64,000 nt of DNA from Sorex araneus (GCF_027595985.1 NC_073313.1:107440552-107504551), one strand, 5' to 3'; positions 32,423-42,822 are shown, numbered from the stretch's first letter. The notes: generated by a model from the letters alone, not told the origin. A program made the numbers and translations.

Positions 32423-32599
32423 TATATAATAATATATCTGTATATTCACTGATCTTTCTCTTTCAGTACACAACATTGACCCTATTAAGTCTTCCTTCTC
32501 TCCTTTGTGAAACACTGTGTTTACTTACATGGCACAATACTCTCTAGGTTTTCCTGACTCTTCTCTGCAAGCACTGTTCATCCATCTCTTTTTTATTAT

Positions 32600-32995
32600 T
32601 ATGTTTTAATTTTAAAGAATCATTGTGAGATACATTTACAGGATTACAAACTTTCTTGATTGTGTTTCAGTCAAACAATGTTCAAGTACCCATCCCTCCA
32701 CCCGTGCCTATTCTCCATCCCCAATGTTCCCAGTATCCCTCCCCTCACCCCCACCCGTTCCTACCTCCTGCCCCTGTGGCAGGCACAATCCCTCTTTCCC
32801 TCTTACTCTTTCTGTCCTGTTGGGCTTTATGGTTTGCAATACAAGTAACAAGCAGCCATCATGTTTGGTCCGTAGTCTACTTTCAACATACATCTACTAT
32901 CTCAAGAGATCCCTCTAACCACCATTTATTTAGTGCTCCTCTCTCCATCCCAGCTACCTTTTCTCCCAGCACATCAGATCAGCTATCAAGTCATG
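32600..32995 (-). mobile_element. L1 3'UTR, antisense (3' part of a split element)
   Basis: aaagaatcattgtgagatac, ccatccctccacccgtgcc, C-rich tract (32735-32760), gcagccatcatgtttggtcc. Compared with the copy at 28.1-28.7 kb, continuity breaks near 32995 and resumes near 33785. Confidence 0.87.
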
Positions 32996-33036
32996 GGGCA
33001 GTCCATCTGACCCTTATTTTAACTGTTCTTAGGCAC

Positions 33037-33084
33037 GGAACTCTACACATGATCCCTGCTGGAACTCTACACATGATTCCTGCT
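33037..33084. repeat. 24-bp tandem duplication
   Basis: 33037-33060 and 33061-33084 differ at one position (ggaactctacacatga core). It lies just before the VAV3-derived piece. Confidence 0.9.
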
Positions 33085-33207
33085 GGACATCGCTGGCTGT
33101 TTTGCAAGATTCGGACTGAATGACATCGGCAGGGCACTGAGAAACTGCTGTGGCAGCCGCAGCATTGCCACCTGGCCCTGCTGGGCCGAGTCGCAGTGCC
33201 TTCAGAC

Positions 33208-33400
33208 ATAGAGCCGCAGCGGCAGTGGCTCATCCACTGTGGGGTGCTGTCAGCCAACCACCAGGTGACTTGGGACTCAATGTAGGTGTTTGACCTGACA
33301 CAGACCCTCCGCGATAGGGTCCTTCTTGGCCAGCTGCTTATCAACCTCCAGGCGCACTCCATGAACCTCAAGAGATCAATCTGAGGCCGCAGATGTCCCA
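33208..33400 (+). pseudogene. VAV3: VAV3 exon-1 fragment (calponin-homology domain start)
   Basis: Plus-strand translation gives QWLIHCGVL.ANHQVTWDS, VFDLTQTLRDRVLLGQLL and QAHSMNLK. This matches the start of VAV3, a Rho-family guanine-nucleotide exchange factor, where its CH domain begins. The VAV1 and VAV2 paralogues fit less well. Lesions: the start codon is ATA (33208), about three codons are missing next to it, TAG sits in frame at 33283-33285, and one base is missing after 33372. After the missing base the frame resumes as LRPQMS and the match stops at 33400, which is near the end of VAV3 exon 1 as I recall the gene. No exon-2 sequence follows. It is therefore an exon-1 duplicate, or an aberrant-transcript copy, and not a full retrocopy. 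It cannot encode a functional product. Confidence 0.85.
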
Positions 33401-33534
33401 CGTGCTGCCCAGAGATGCAGGCAGGTGTGTGTTTGTCAGTGTGCAGATCGTTACAACATGCCAGTTAACCAAAAGCTTACATTCGGTAGACTGGAAACAC
33501 CTGTAAAGGCCATTAGCTGCCCCCAAAGCCTCTG

Positions 33535-33782
33535 TCTCTCCTGGAGAGCCTGGCAATCTACAAAGAGTACCCGCCCACACGGCTAAGCCTGGCAAGCTAC
33601 CTGTGGCGTACTCGATATGCCAAAAACAGTAACATTGATGGTCCTCATTCTCCTGACCCTGAAGGAGCCCCCAATGTGCCATTGGGCTACACTAGCACGC
33701 GACAGGGACAAATGGAGACATTACTGGTGCCCGCTCGAGCAAATTGATGAACAACGGATGGCAGTGACAGTGATGATGATGA
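33535..33782 (+). mobile_element. SOR-type SINE, CAGTG-tailed subtype, long variant
   Basis: Starts in the ctcctggagagcctggcaatctac module, has a second ggcaagctacc, aaaaacagtaac, then about 75 extra bases (near 33635-33710) before ggagacattactggtgcccgctcg. It ends in gacagtgatgatgatgat. The head is absent. Confidence 0.8.
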
Positions 33783-33784
33783 TA

Positions 33785-35165
33785 TTCCACAAATGAGTGC
33801 AGTCCTTTTATGTCTGTCCCTTTCTTTCTGACTCATTTCACTTAGCATAATGCTCTCCATGTTGATCCACTTATATGCAAATTTCATGACTTCATTTTTT
33901 TCTAACAGATGCATAGTATTCCATTGTGTCGATATAACAAAGTTTCTTCAAGCAGTCGTCTGTTCTGAGGCACTCGGGTTTTTTTCCAGATTCTAGCTAT
34001 TGTAAATAGTGCTGCAATAAACATACAAGTGCATATATCATTTCTACTATACTTTTTTTGCATCTCTGGGATATATTCCCAGAAGTGGTATTGCTGGCTC
34101 AAATGGGAGCTCAATTTCTAGATTTTTGAGAATGTACATATTGTTTTCCAAAATGGCATTCCCACCATCAGTGAAGGAGAGTCCCTTTCTCCCCGCATCC
34201 AGGCCAACACCGGTTGTTTTTGTTTTTTTTTGGATGTGTGCCAGTCTCCATTGTGTGAGATGATATCCCATAGTTGTTTTGACCTGCATCTCCCTGATGA
34301 TAAGTGATGAAGAGCATTTTTTCATGTGTGTTTTGGTCATTCGGATTTCTTCTTAGAGAAAGATTTTGTTCCTTCATCACCCCATTTGCTGATGGAATTG
34401 GATCTTTTCTTCTTTCATAGTTCAACCAGTGCCTTGTATATCCTTGATATTAACCCCTTATTGGAGGGGTATTAGGTGAATATCCTTTCCCATTCTGTAG
34501 ACTGTCTTTGTTTCTGGTCACTGTTTCTTTTGAGATACAGAAACTTCCTAGTTTAAGATAGTCCTATTTGTTTATCTATGTTTCCACTTGTTTGGTCAAT
34601 GGTGTTTCGTCCTTGAAGATACATTTAGCTTCAATGTTGTAGAGGGTTTTGCTGACCTTTTCTTCAATGTACCTCATGGATTCTGGTATGATCTTGAGGT
34701 TTTTAATCCATTTTATCTGACTTCTGTGCATGATGTTAGGTAGAGGTCTGAGCCCAATTTTTTTGCACGTAGCTGTCCAGTTTTGCCAGGACCATTTGTT
34801 AAAGAGACGTTCCTTGTTGGACTTCACACCTCTTGCTCCCTTATCAAGGATTATATGTTCATATATTTGAGGGTATGTGTAAAGATGTTCAATCCTATTC
34901 CACTGATCTGCAGGTCTGCTTTTGTTCCAATACCATGCTATCTCTCTTTTTTTTTTTTTTGGTTTTTGGGTCACACCTGGCGATGCACAGGGGTTACTCC
35001 TGGCTCTGCCCTCAGGAATCACCCCTGGCTGTGCTCAGGGGACCATATGGGATGCTGGGATTTGAACCCGGGTTGGCCGCGTGCAAGGCAAACGCCCTAC
35101 CCGCTGTGCTATCTCTCCAGCCCCTACCATGCTATCTCTTAATGTTAGAGCTCTTTCCTGAACAG
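33785..35165 (-). mobile_element. L1 ORF2 C-terminal half, antisense, decayed
   Basis: Continues the element from 32600-32995. Minus-strand translations in broken frames include the IELPFEPAIPLLGIYP motif, LDAGRKGLSF (a decayed GCGEKGTLLHC-like segment), and upstream FNKWSWQNWTATCKK and LYNIEAKCIF. Stops and frameshifts occur throughout. A young SINE splits it at 34946-35124. Confidence 0.88.
34946..35124 (-). mobile_element. SOR-type SINE, A-tailed, young, 15-bp TSD
   Basis: T-run, ggtttttgggtcacacctggcgatgcac, and gctatctctccagcccc head. Flanked by taccatgctatctct (34931-34945 and 35125-35139). Confidence 0.96.
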
Positions 35166-35214
35166 ACTTCTGTTCTTACTGGTAATGGTCTCCCCTGAAC
35201 AATTTTATTTACCC

Positions 35215-35455
35215 CCAAAGCAAATTATATTGTTTCGTTTCTTTGTATTCTACATATATATGAAATCATATGACATATATATACCATAGTATTTTTAAAA
35301 TCTTCTCAGCCATTGCTCAAAGGGAAACTTTGTTTCCATCTCTTGGCCATTGTAAATGATGCTAAAATGAATATATGGGTAGAGTAATTTTTCCGAATCA
35401 GTTTTTTATATTCTTTAGATACATATTCAAAAGAAAAACAGCTGGGTTATATGTT
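35215..35455 (-). mobile_element. Old L1 fragment, antisense
   Basis: catctcttggccattgtaaatgatgctaaaatgaat is a typical antisense L1 ORF2 C-terminal landmark of older families. Confidence 0.65.
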
Positions 35456-35464
35456 GAGGATGAC

Positions 35465-35635
35465 TTCTTTTGTGGGAGAGACACACGCACCAGTGCTAAA
35501 GGTATGTTCCTAGCTCTGTGTTCAAAAGTGACCGCTGGAGGTATTCCAGGGACCATATATATGTGTTACCAGAATTTCAAGCTGATATTGGCATGCAAGG
35601 GAAGAAGCTTTAAGTCTTAAAATATCTCCCCAACC
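35465..35635 (-). mobile_element. Old SOR-type SINE
   Basis: gagacacacgcaccagtgc, tattccagggaccatatatatg, tggcatgcaagg and aaatatctccccaacc head; used as target by the next SINE. Confidence 0.6.
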
Positions 35636-35808
35636 TGGGGCTGAAGTGATAGCACAGCGGGTAGGGCGTTTGCCTTGAACGTGGCCGACCCGGGTTCAAA
35701 TCCCAGCATCCCATATGGTCCCCTGAGCAGCGTCAGGAGTAATGCCTGAGTGCACAGCCAGGAGTAACCCCTGCGCATCGCCAGGTGTGACCCAAAAACA
35801 AAACAAAA
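35636..35808 (+). mobile_element. SOR-type SINE, A-tailed, full length, 16-bp TSD
   Basis: ggggctgaagtgatagcacagcggg head, gggttcaaatcc B box (diverged from gggttcgattcc), tail aaaaacaaaacaaaa. Flanked by aaaatatctccccaac (35619-35634 and 35809-35824). Confidence 0.96.
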
Positions 35809-36235
35809 AAAATATCTCCCCAACTTTGAGACTTTTACATGTATCTCTTTAAAACAGTTTTAAAGGATTTTTCTTGTTTCTTTGTTTTTTCTGCAGTGCA
35901 GTGAAGGAACCCAGAACCCTATACATGGGAGCACACACTCTACAACTAAGCCACATCTCCAAGTCCCAGTTTCTTATTTAAAAGCTTTCCCTTTTTATAA
36001 TTTGACCGTTTCTTTTTCATCTTTTTATAAATTTGTCTCATGCTTAGTAAATTTTTATTAGTGTACTAATGCAACCTGAGCTTTAACAAACCAAATTTGG
36101 ATATCACCACCAGGATAAGTGCTTGTCTGCACACAAATCATCAATTATCTCACTTTATGGCCTGGCTTCCTTGTAAACCCAATTGGTCTTAAAGCCCATC
36201 TCAGAGAGCAAACAGACCACAGAAGCTTTTTCTTT

Positions 36236-36326
36236 ATCATAGGGGCTGCTCCCAGTGGTGCTGGGGAACCCAGGTTTTCAACCCAGCCATGCTTGGCCTG
36301 CAAAGGCAGGATGGGCATTTTAAATT
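36236..36326 (-). mobile_element. Old SINE fragment
   Basis: ggggctgctcccagtggtgctggggaacccaggttttcaaccc. This resembles 36700-36815 (a second old copy) more than the A-tailed SINE consensus. Confidence 0.4.
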
Positions 36327-36497
36327 TTTTTTGGGGGAACACACCGGGCAGTGCTTAAGGCTTAGTCCTGGCTCAGTGCTCAGGGATCAGACCTGGTAGG
36401 ACCCAAGGGACCATATGCAGTGTCAAGAATCAAACCTGGGTCAGCTGCATGCAAGGCAAATAAACATCCTACCTGCTGTTACTATCTCTCCAACCCA
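36327..36497 (-). mobile_element. SOR-type SINE
   Basis: ttttttttgggggaacacaccgggcagtgc, gaatcaaacctgggtcagctgcatgcaaggc and actatctctccaaccc head. Confidence 0.8.
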
Positions 36498-36510
36498 TGC
36501 CTAGCATTTT

Positions 36511-36682
36511 TTTTTTGCTTTTTGGGTTACACCTGACAATGCACAGGGGTTACTCCTGGCTTTGCACTCATGAATTACTCCTGCCGGTGCTCAGGGGACC
36601 ATATGGGATACTGGGAATCAAACCCAGGTCGGTCACGTGCAAGGCAAACATCCTACCGGCTATGCTATTGCTCCAGCCCCAC
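36511..36682 (-). mobile_element. SOR-type SINE, A-tailed, young, 12-bp TSD
   Basis: gctttttgggttacacctgacaatgcac through gctattgctccagcccc. Flanked by gcctagcatttt (36499-36510 and 36683-36694). Confidence 0.94.
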
Positions 36683-36699
36683 GCCTAGCATTTTTGTAC

Positions 36700-36815
36700 T
36701 CAGGGGCTGCGGAAGTCACTCCAGCATCAAGTGGCCACCAGGGCCACACTTGGCGGTGCTGGGTATTGAACACAGGGCCTCATGTCAGCACTTTGAGCTA
36801 TCTCCCTGGCCCCTT
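36700..36815 (-). mobile_element. Old SINE fragment
   Basis: cagggccacacttggcggtgctgggtattgaacacagggcc and gagctatctccctggcccc head. Confidence 0.55.
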
Positions 36816-36819
36816 GGTT

Positions 36820-37740
36820 AGCTATACATTTGAAAAAGACAAACTAATGCCCTGAAACATGTTAATGTACTTCTCCAAGTACATGTACATTCTAATAGGA
36901 AACTTAAATGGAAGCCTAAGAAATGAACATGTATGGTCAAATTTCAGGCAGCAATCCAATGAGAGAAAAGAAAACAGGCCTCCTCGACCGCTCGTGATCA
37001 GATCCCCTATTTGGCCCTTAAACAAACCTTGCATTTCCAAAGCACAAACTCTGCTCTTATTCCCTTCCCACACATTCAGCAAACAGAGCCTAGAATGTAG
37101 GCTCCTATAATCCAGGACTAATACCAGGCTCTTGGTTTTCCCAGTATCTGCAAATGCTGGTCCTGGGTAGTACAAATGCATCTGTTTTGCTAATGGAAAA
37201 TCAAGGCTCTGGGATCAAGTATATATAGAATAAGAGCATTGTAGAAAGGTGCATTTGGCCTTCTAGAAACAAAAGAAAATGATAGGCAAAGAAAAAAGGT
37301 CTAGTTGGTTGTTGCTATCAATGTCTGAACAGTTTATTTTTTGCAAATCCTATGATCATGAATAACTTAGAGCTGTAATTCTGTTTGATTATCCTATGCT
37401 GTCTGGGAGATGGAAAAAACCAGAAGATTAATGTTTGGTATGGCAATAAGGTTGCAAGCCTGCAACTCTGAATTTATCTCCCATGAATCAGGAGCTGGGC
37501 TGAGAGGCTTCAAAAAAACAGTGACATTTCATAATAATTGTGCATGTGTGTGGAAAAAGACGTGTCATTATTCTTTGCCACCACTGGCTTCTTAATTAAA
37601 CAGGTAAAGGCTCCTCATATACAACTTCCCTTTTCTCTTTGTTTCTTGCCATCAGACTATCTACGAGAGAGTGGTATGTGTATATGAGGGGGAGGAGAGA
37701 AGACTGATTTGGGTATGTACTCTCATTGCAAAGATTTTTC
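36820..37740. other. Low-copy sequence, no recognised repeat
   Basis: No SINE or L1 text. Contains taattgtgcatgtgtg and cttcttaattaaac, which are A/T-rich motif clusters only. No gene was recognised. Confidence 0.3.
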
Positions 37741-37744
37741 GGTG

Positions 37745-37895
37745 GCTGATTCCACACCCAGAAGTGCTGAGGGATCTTCTCAGATCTGTGCTTACTCCCG
37801 GTGATGTATGGGGCAACATGTGGTCCCAGGGATTGAACTGGGATTGGATATATGCAAGGCAAGCACATTCACTACTGCACTATTTCTTAGGCTCT
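37745..37895 (-). mobile_element. Old SOR-type SINE
   Basis: tccacacccagaagtgctgagg, gggattgaactgggattgg and gcactatttcttaggctc head. Confidence 0.7.
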
Positions 37896-37911
37896 GTAAA
37901 AGCCTCAGTAA

Positions 37912-38080
37912 GAGAGTGAAAAGATAGTACAGTAGATGAAGCCATTGCCTTGCATGTGGCTAACCCCATTATATCTTTAACATTACATCTGCTGTTCCCG
38001 AACCCCACCAGGTATGATGCCTGAGAGCTGATACAGGACTAAGCCCTGAGCACAGCCAGGTGCAGCCCCCAAACCTAAAT
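37912..38080 (+). mobile_element. Old SOR-type SINE
   Basis: gaaaagatagtacagtagatg head, ttgccttgcatgtggctaacc and gagcacagccaggtgcagccccc. It is inverted relative to the previous copy. Confidence 0.7.
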
Positions 38081-38319
38081 AGATAAAAATATACAAAAGC
38101 CTTAAGAGCTGTTTTAAAGCTCCTTCAGCGGGAATTCAAGTTTTCATTGAAGCAAATTCCATACTTGCTTCTTATCCTTTCCTAGGGCCTGCCAAGAAAT
38201 AGAGCTCCATGTAAAACTTTGATTTTTATGTTTCCCTAAAACATATAAGCTTTATCTCTTACAATTTAATACAAAATTTGTAAGTCAGCCCCTTTAAATA
38301 GGGCTATCTTAACTCAGAA

Positions 38320-38475
38320 TATAGTGCTACATAGATGCTGTGTAACTTTAGAAAACGTCCTAAACTTCCCTGATAGTCAGTGTATCTATAATGAATGATA
38401 ATATTCTCTTACAACATTGCAGGAGGATAAAATGAGATGAAGTGATACATAGCAAGTACCTGGACCTTGTTAAGA
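38320..38475 (+). repeat. MIR relic
   Basis: gctgtgtaactttagaaaacgtcctaaac and aggataaaatgagatgaagtgatacatagcaagtacctgg match MIR order. Confidence 0.6.
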
Positions 38476-38487
38476 AGACATTGTTAT

Positions 38488-38600
38488 GAGGCCATATATG
38501 TGGCTCCAAGTAGGTAGCGTATTAACCTTGAATATTCTAGGCCCTGAGTTTGACACCCCAGTGTCTGTATCACTCCCCAAACACTTATATGTGACTATAC
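38488..38600 (+). mobile_element. Very old SOR-type SINE fragment
   Basis: gaggccatatatgtggctccaagtagg and gtttgacaccccag; a weak match. Confidence 0.3.
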
Positions 38601-38687
38601 AACAGTAATAAATAAAAACAAAGCAACAGTAAAGTCCTAATATTGTAGATACCCAGGGTTCAGAAATTTGTCCCCCACTTACCAATG

Positions 38688-38775
38688 GTGTGATTTTGAG
38701 TATGTTGCTTAACCTCACAAAATTTTGTTTTCACATCTATAAAATGGAACTGACAATCTTCACAACACTGGTAAG
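38688..38775 (+). repeat. MIR relic
   Basis: gtgtgattttgagtatgttgcttaacctc and tcacatctataaaatggaactgac are MIR core text (compare cttgggcaagtcacttaacctc). Confidence 0.65.
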
Positions 38776-38810
38776 CAGGTACCATAGGTACCAGTTCAGA
38801 ATTCAGCACA

Positions 38811-38950
38811 GGGACCAGGAAATAGTGAGGTCAGTAAGCTACCTCTTATACACCATGCTAGACTTGGGTTCGATTCCTGGGATCACACACTCCCCTGAGC
38901 ATCACTGGGATAGATCGGGAGGCCCCCCAAGCACATTGGGCATGGCCAGA
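38811..38950 (+). mobile_element. Old SOR-type SINE
   Basis: accaggaaatagtgaggtcagt head, cttgggttcgattcctggga B box region, and cattgggcatggcc. Confidence 0.7.
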
Positions 38951-39129
38951 GTACCCAGAGCACTTCTTTGCTGATACAGAAGCCCCTAGGACCACTGGGG
39001 TGATTCAAGTAATCTCTGTTACCCCAGTATCTGAGTAATATGCTATCATAGAGCACCTTTCACTGAATTGCAGGCGACGTTAACTGAGACTCACCCGTAA
39101 GCATGCCAGGCCTTCTAAGAACTGCTTGG

Positions 39130-39370
39130 GAAGCTTCCCTTAAAAGAATTTAGTACAGTGCCTAATATGGTTATTATTCAAGAAATGAAAGCTAGTTATA
39201 GTAGTAGTCAATAAGGAAAAACAAAGGGAGAAAAGGGAGAAAAAGGGGGAAAGAAGGGAGGCATAGAGACATGAATTTAAAAGTAAAGGAAGACACTTTT
39301 AGTTAGACATAAAAACTTAGTCACTGAAAATCTTGCCATTTTTCTCAACCCAATTAATAAGGAGAGAGAG
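39130..39370. other. Low-copy, purine-rich near 39220-39380
   Basis: gtacagtgcctaatatgg (39150) may be the displaced end of the MIR interrupted by the SINE upstream. The following run is aaagggagaaaagg-type simple sequence and (ga)n near 39362. Confidence 0.35.
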
Positions 39371-39378
39371 AGAGATTT

Positions 39379-39535
39379 AGTCAAAGAGATAGTACAGAGA
39401 CAAGGTGCTTTCCTTCTATGTGGCCAACCTTGGTTTTATGATCTCTCAAGCCCTGCAACGAGACAGGCAGAGCACAGGAGAAAGCCTGTGCATAGACAGA
39501 GTTAGGAGAAAGCCCTGAGCTCAATTCTTCCCCAC
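39379..39535 (+). mobile_element. Old SOR-type SINE
   Basis: tcaaagagatagtacagagac head, ggccaaccttggttttatg and gagaaagccctgagc. An internal duplication of the gagaaagcc segment is visible. Confidence 0.55.
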
Positions 39536-39839
39536 TTCCAATTTCTATGAGTTGAAATTCATAGTATGTGTTATACATACTATAAATACTATGGCATTGT
39601 ATTCAAATCCTTACAGGATCTCTGCCCCCTTCATATTCCAGCATCTTCTCATTAGCTTCCCTATGCTGAGACTCAAACAGGAAGTGCAATGGTTCTCGGA
39701 TCCTAACATGCCACATTATTGATAGAAATCTTGTTATTACTATACTGTAACTTATATCACAATGGCACTAATTATTAAGCTCTTATAATATGATAAGTAT
39801 CTGACGTGTGCTATTTTCCCTACACTGTGAGCTGCATCA

Positions 39840-39930
39840 GCAACAATGACCATCAACTCTAGCTATTTATAATTCTCTCCCTAGTGTCTTTTATGGAATC
39901 TGGTACATGAAGGGGACTAAATAAGTATTT
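39840..39930 (+). repeat. L2 3' relic
   Basis: ctccctagtgtcttttatggaatctggtacatgaaggggactaaataagta matches L2 3' order. Confidence 0.4.
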
Positions 39931-39936
39931 CCATTT

Positions 39937-40081
39937 TACCTGGCAATGCTCAAGGGCTATTCATGGTTATGTGACCAGGAATGACCCTTGGTGATACTGG
40001 GGTGACCATATATGGTGCCAAGGATTCCAACTGGTCACATGGAAGGCAAGCACTTTTCTCCATCTACTATCTCTCTGACCT
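39937..40081 (-). mobile_element. Old SOR-type SINE
   Basis: acctggcaatgctcaagggc, gggtgaccatatatggtgcc and ctactatctctctgacctg head. Confidence 0.72.
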
Positions 40082-40429
40082 GACACTACCAATCAATTTT
40101 AACCAACTTATTTCAGTCTGTGCAGGTTTCAAACCAACAAGCTACTCTGCAAACAGCAGATTCTGCTTTACAGGTTCTCAAGAAAACAAAGTGTGTAGAA
40201 AAGTCTGCAACATCACCAATTTGTATACTTTCATTTCTCTGTTAGTATCATTGGGAATGTCCTTTTCTCCCTGTCCAGCTGGTTTACTCATCCCTGAAGA
40301 CTCTTCAAGTCTTTTATAATTCATCTGCTTTTTGGTCTTATTTCATCGTGAAAAACATTTACATGGCTTTCTGAATATTATAAAATTGGACAGAAAAAGA
40401 CAAATGATAAAAATCCGTGAAAATGCTAC

Positions 40430-40801
40430 CCAACCATTTAAAGAAAAAGATGAATATTTCCAGCAACATGAAAACCTTGAGTGTATTATGTTTAATGGAA
40501 TAAGTCAAAATGAAAAAGACAATATGATTTCATTCATATATAGACTAAAAAATACAAAGCAAATATAAAAATACAAACACAAATTCTTAAACTCAGCCAC
40601 TAGGTTGGTGGTTATCAAAGTGGGAGTTCATAGTGAGGGGTGGATTGGAATAGGTTAGAGGGTGTCCATTGGTTGGTACTGGATGGTAACTGGACATTTG
40701 TTTTAGTTACCAAAAGTATTGTCTACATTTATTAGCTACATGGCATTCATGGTGGTGGAATTGTGACACTAGACCATCAAGGCTTATTAATCTAGTGCAA
40801 T
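40430..40801 (+). mobile_element. Old L1 end (ORF2 C-terminal edge and 3'UTR)
   Basis: tttaatggaataagtcaaaatgaaaaag and tatgatttcattcatatatagact, then cactaggttggtggttatcaaagtggg, typical of older mammalian L1s. A young L1 has inserted at 40817. Confidence 0.65.
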
Positions 40802-40816
40802 AAAACTATATTAACT
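40802..40816. repeat. 5' TSD of young L1 insertion
   Basis: aaaactatattaact (15 bp), repeated exactly at 41513-41527. Confidence 0.93.
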
Positions 40817-41512
40817 TATGACTGCAGCAATAGGACGCTCTTGGGAAGATGGGTGGCACCGGCCCCTCCCACCGCCAAGATGTGATCCTGGGGGCCGCAC
40901 GTGTGTGCTGCCTCTCCGCAGCTGCATGAGCGTGACTCCAGACGCCAGCTAAATTTTTCGGCATGAGCAGCTCCTCGCAGAATGTCTCCAGACTGAGAAC
41001 TAAGCCGCGGTCCCATGCCCACCCAGGAGGGGAAAGGTATTTCTCTCTCTCGCCTTTTCCTTGCCGGGGGTGAAGGGCGTGGTGACCGTCATATTATGAT
41101 GACCACAGATGGGGTTTACAAGCTTGCAATGATCCAATATCTGGAAGAAATCTCCCTGAACTTAGTTGCTAAAGTACAGAAATCCAAAACTGCGCAGCCG
41201 CTACTGCGGCCACGCGACCTCTTATCTCTTCACAACAGGCCTGACTAGTGGGGTACTCCTAACAATAATAGTGAGTTTTGTGTTGAAATATTGAATGTAA
41301 CCATAGTAAATAGAAAGTAAAGTGAAATTTATCAGTTACATGGCAGGGGGGTTGTGGGGGGGGCAGGATGGGAGGTGTGCTTTTTTTTTTTTTGGTGGTG
41401 GGATATGGGCACTGGTGAAGGGATGGTTTTTTCAGCATTGTATAACTGAGACTTAAGCCTGAAAGCATTGTAATTTTCCACATGGTGATTCAATAAAATA
41501 AAATTCTTAAAA
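40817..41512 (+). mobile_element. Young L1 insertion consisting only of 3'UTR
   Basis: Bounded by a perfect 15-bp TSD, 696 bp long, with no ORF2 sequence. The 5' portion (40830-41060) is GC-rich with several CpGs. Then come the GC-rich quasi-palindrome (41192-41215), gttgaaatattgaatgtaacc, the G-rich tract (41343-41374) and the end gattcaataaaataaaattcttaaaa. This fixes the 3' end and a minimum 3'UTR length for this L1 subfamily. Confidence 0.93.
41192..41215 (+). repeat. GC-rich quasi-palindrome in L1 3'UTR
   Basis: 24 nt. The inner stem gccgc/gcggc closes a tact loop, and the outer gcg/cgc also pair, with two mismatches between. Confidence 0.72.
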
Positions 41513-41529
41513 AAAACTATATTAACTGA

Positions 41530-42000
41530 AATAATATGCTCGCAATAAGAAAATATGATTTAGGAAAAGGAAACAAAAATCTGGGAAGGCAAAAATGCAC
41601 CTGAAAATAAATGTCTGGTAAGATTTTTTTGTTCTTTGAGAGGTGGGCCACGAATTTATTTCTAAACTTGTTGTCAGCCAAGGCAAAGATGGAAACTCAA
41701 TTAGTTACAGGAGCCACAGCATCCATAAACTCTAAAAAGATATATCTCTTTCATTTTTAATAGAAGCTCATTGCCCACCCCAACACCCCTGGCCTGGGAT
41801 TTGAGATTGTTTCATTCTGAGGGTTCTTTCAAAAGAATGGCATGCTATTAAGGGCGTGCTGAATTTTTATAGCTATGCAAAGGATTTTGCAGATGGTACT
41901 CACCACAAGAGATCCCCAATGAAGATGATTAGCAAACAACTTCTTTCAATATTTTTCATAATGAAACAATGACAGCTTCTGAGAAATATTTCCTGGCTAT
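41530..42000. other. No recognised feature
   Basis: Low-copy sequence. Confidence 0.35.
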
Positions 42001-42024
42001 CAGACCCAATATCTAAGGCTGGAT

Positions 42025-42197
42025 TGGGGCTGGAGCGATAGCACAATGGGTAGGGCATTTGCCTTGCACCCGGCCGACCCGGGTTCGATTCCCAGCATCC
42101 CATATGGTCCCCTGAGCACCGCCAGGGGTAATTCCTTAGTGCAGAGCCAGGAGGAACCTCTGTGCATCGCCAGGTGTGACCCAAAAAGCAAAAAAAG
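42025..42197 (+). mobile_element. SOR-type SINE, A-tailed, full length, about 20-bp TSD
   Basis: ggggctggagcgatagcac head, gggttcgattcc B box, tail aaaaagcaaaaaaagaaa. Flanks acccaatatctaaggctgga (42004-42023) and acccaatatctaagactgga (42201-42220) differ at one position. Confidence 0.96.
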
Positions 42198-42289
42198 AAA
42201 ACCCAATATCTAAGACTGGAATAGGAGCCCTTTGTTTTGCCATAACATTTTGTCCTGTCTCATATCAGGTTTTGTTATAATTATCCATA

Positions 42290-42545
42290 TATCTTGGCTC
42301 CTCAACAGACTGATAACTTTTTGAGAACAGTTAGCACATCTTGGTTATTCTTGTCCCTGTGCCTCTTTGGGGATAATAATGGTACTTATAATAAATAAAT
42401 GAGTCAATACAGGAAAAATGCTAGAACAGTGCCTGCCTGACCCATGGTAGGCACACAGTAAGTATTAGCCATTATTATTTCCTCTGCAAGCACAATGCCT
42501 AATACCAGTCTTTCAATCAGTAGGTACAGGATGAATGCATAAATG
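42290..42545 (+). repeat. L2/MIR relics
   Basis: ctttttgagaacagttagcacatcttgg (L2-like), agaacagtgcctgcctgacc and gtaggcacacagtaagtatt (MIR/L2 end), then cacaatgcctaataccag and tacaggatgaatgcat. At least two ancient fragments overlap or adjoin. Confidence 0.55.
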
Positions 42546-42822
42546 GATCAATGTGTGAGGCTAGAATGAAAGCCAGTGAAATCTTTTTGTCTAGAGAGTT
42601 TTAAAATTAGAGAAGAAATCCATTAGTCTAAATTTGTTTATTTTCTTTGGTGTTTGCTTCCATGGTTTCTTTATAGAAAAATTTTTCTCTGACTCTATTA
42701 AAATTATATTCCCTTGAAACGTTTTCTATATCCTCTTGCCTTTTTTTTGCTTTAGCACATAACATTATTTAATATACTATCTGCATGATGGTTTGCTACC
42801 TTTATTCTTTTGAAGGGAGATT

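Noticed and set aside
33208..33400. A working VAV3 first exon
   Set aside because: ATA replaces ATG, a TAG lies in frame and one base is missing, and no exon 2 follows.
34576..35022. 148-codon minus-strand ORF as a novel gene
   Set aside because: The translation is L1 ORF2 C-terminal text read from a decayed antisense L1, with SINE sequence at one end.
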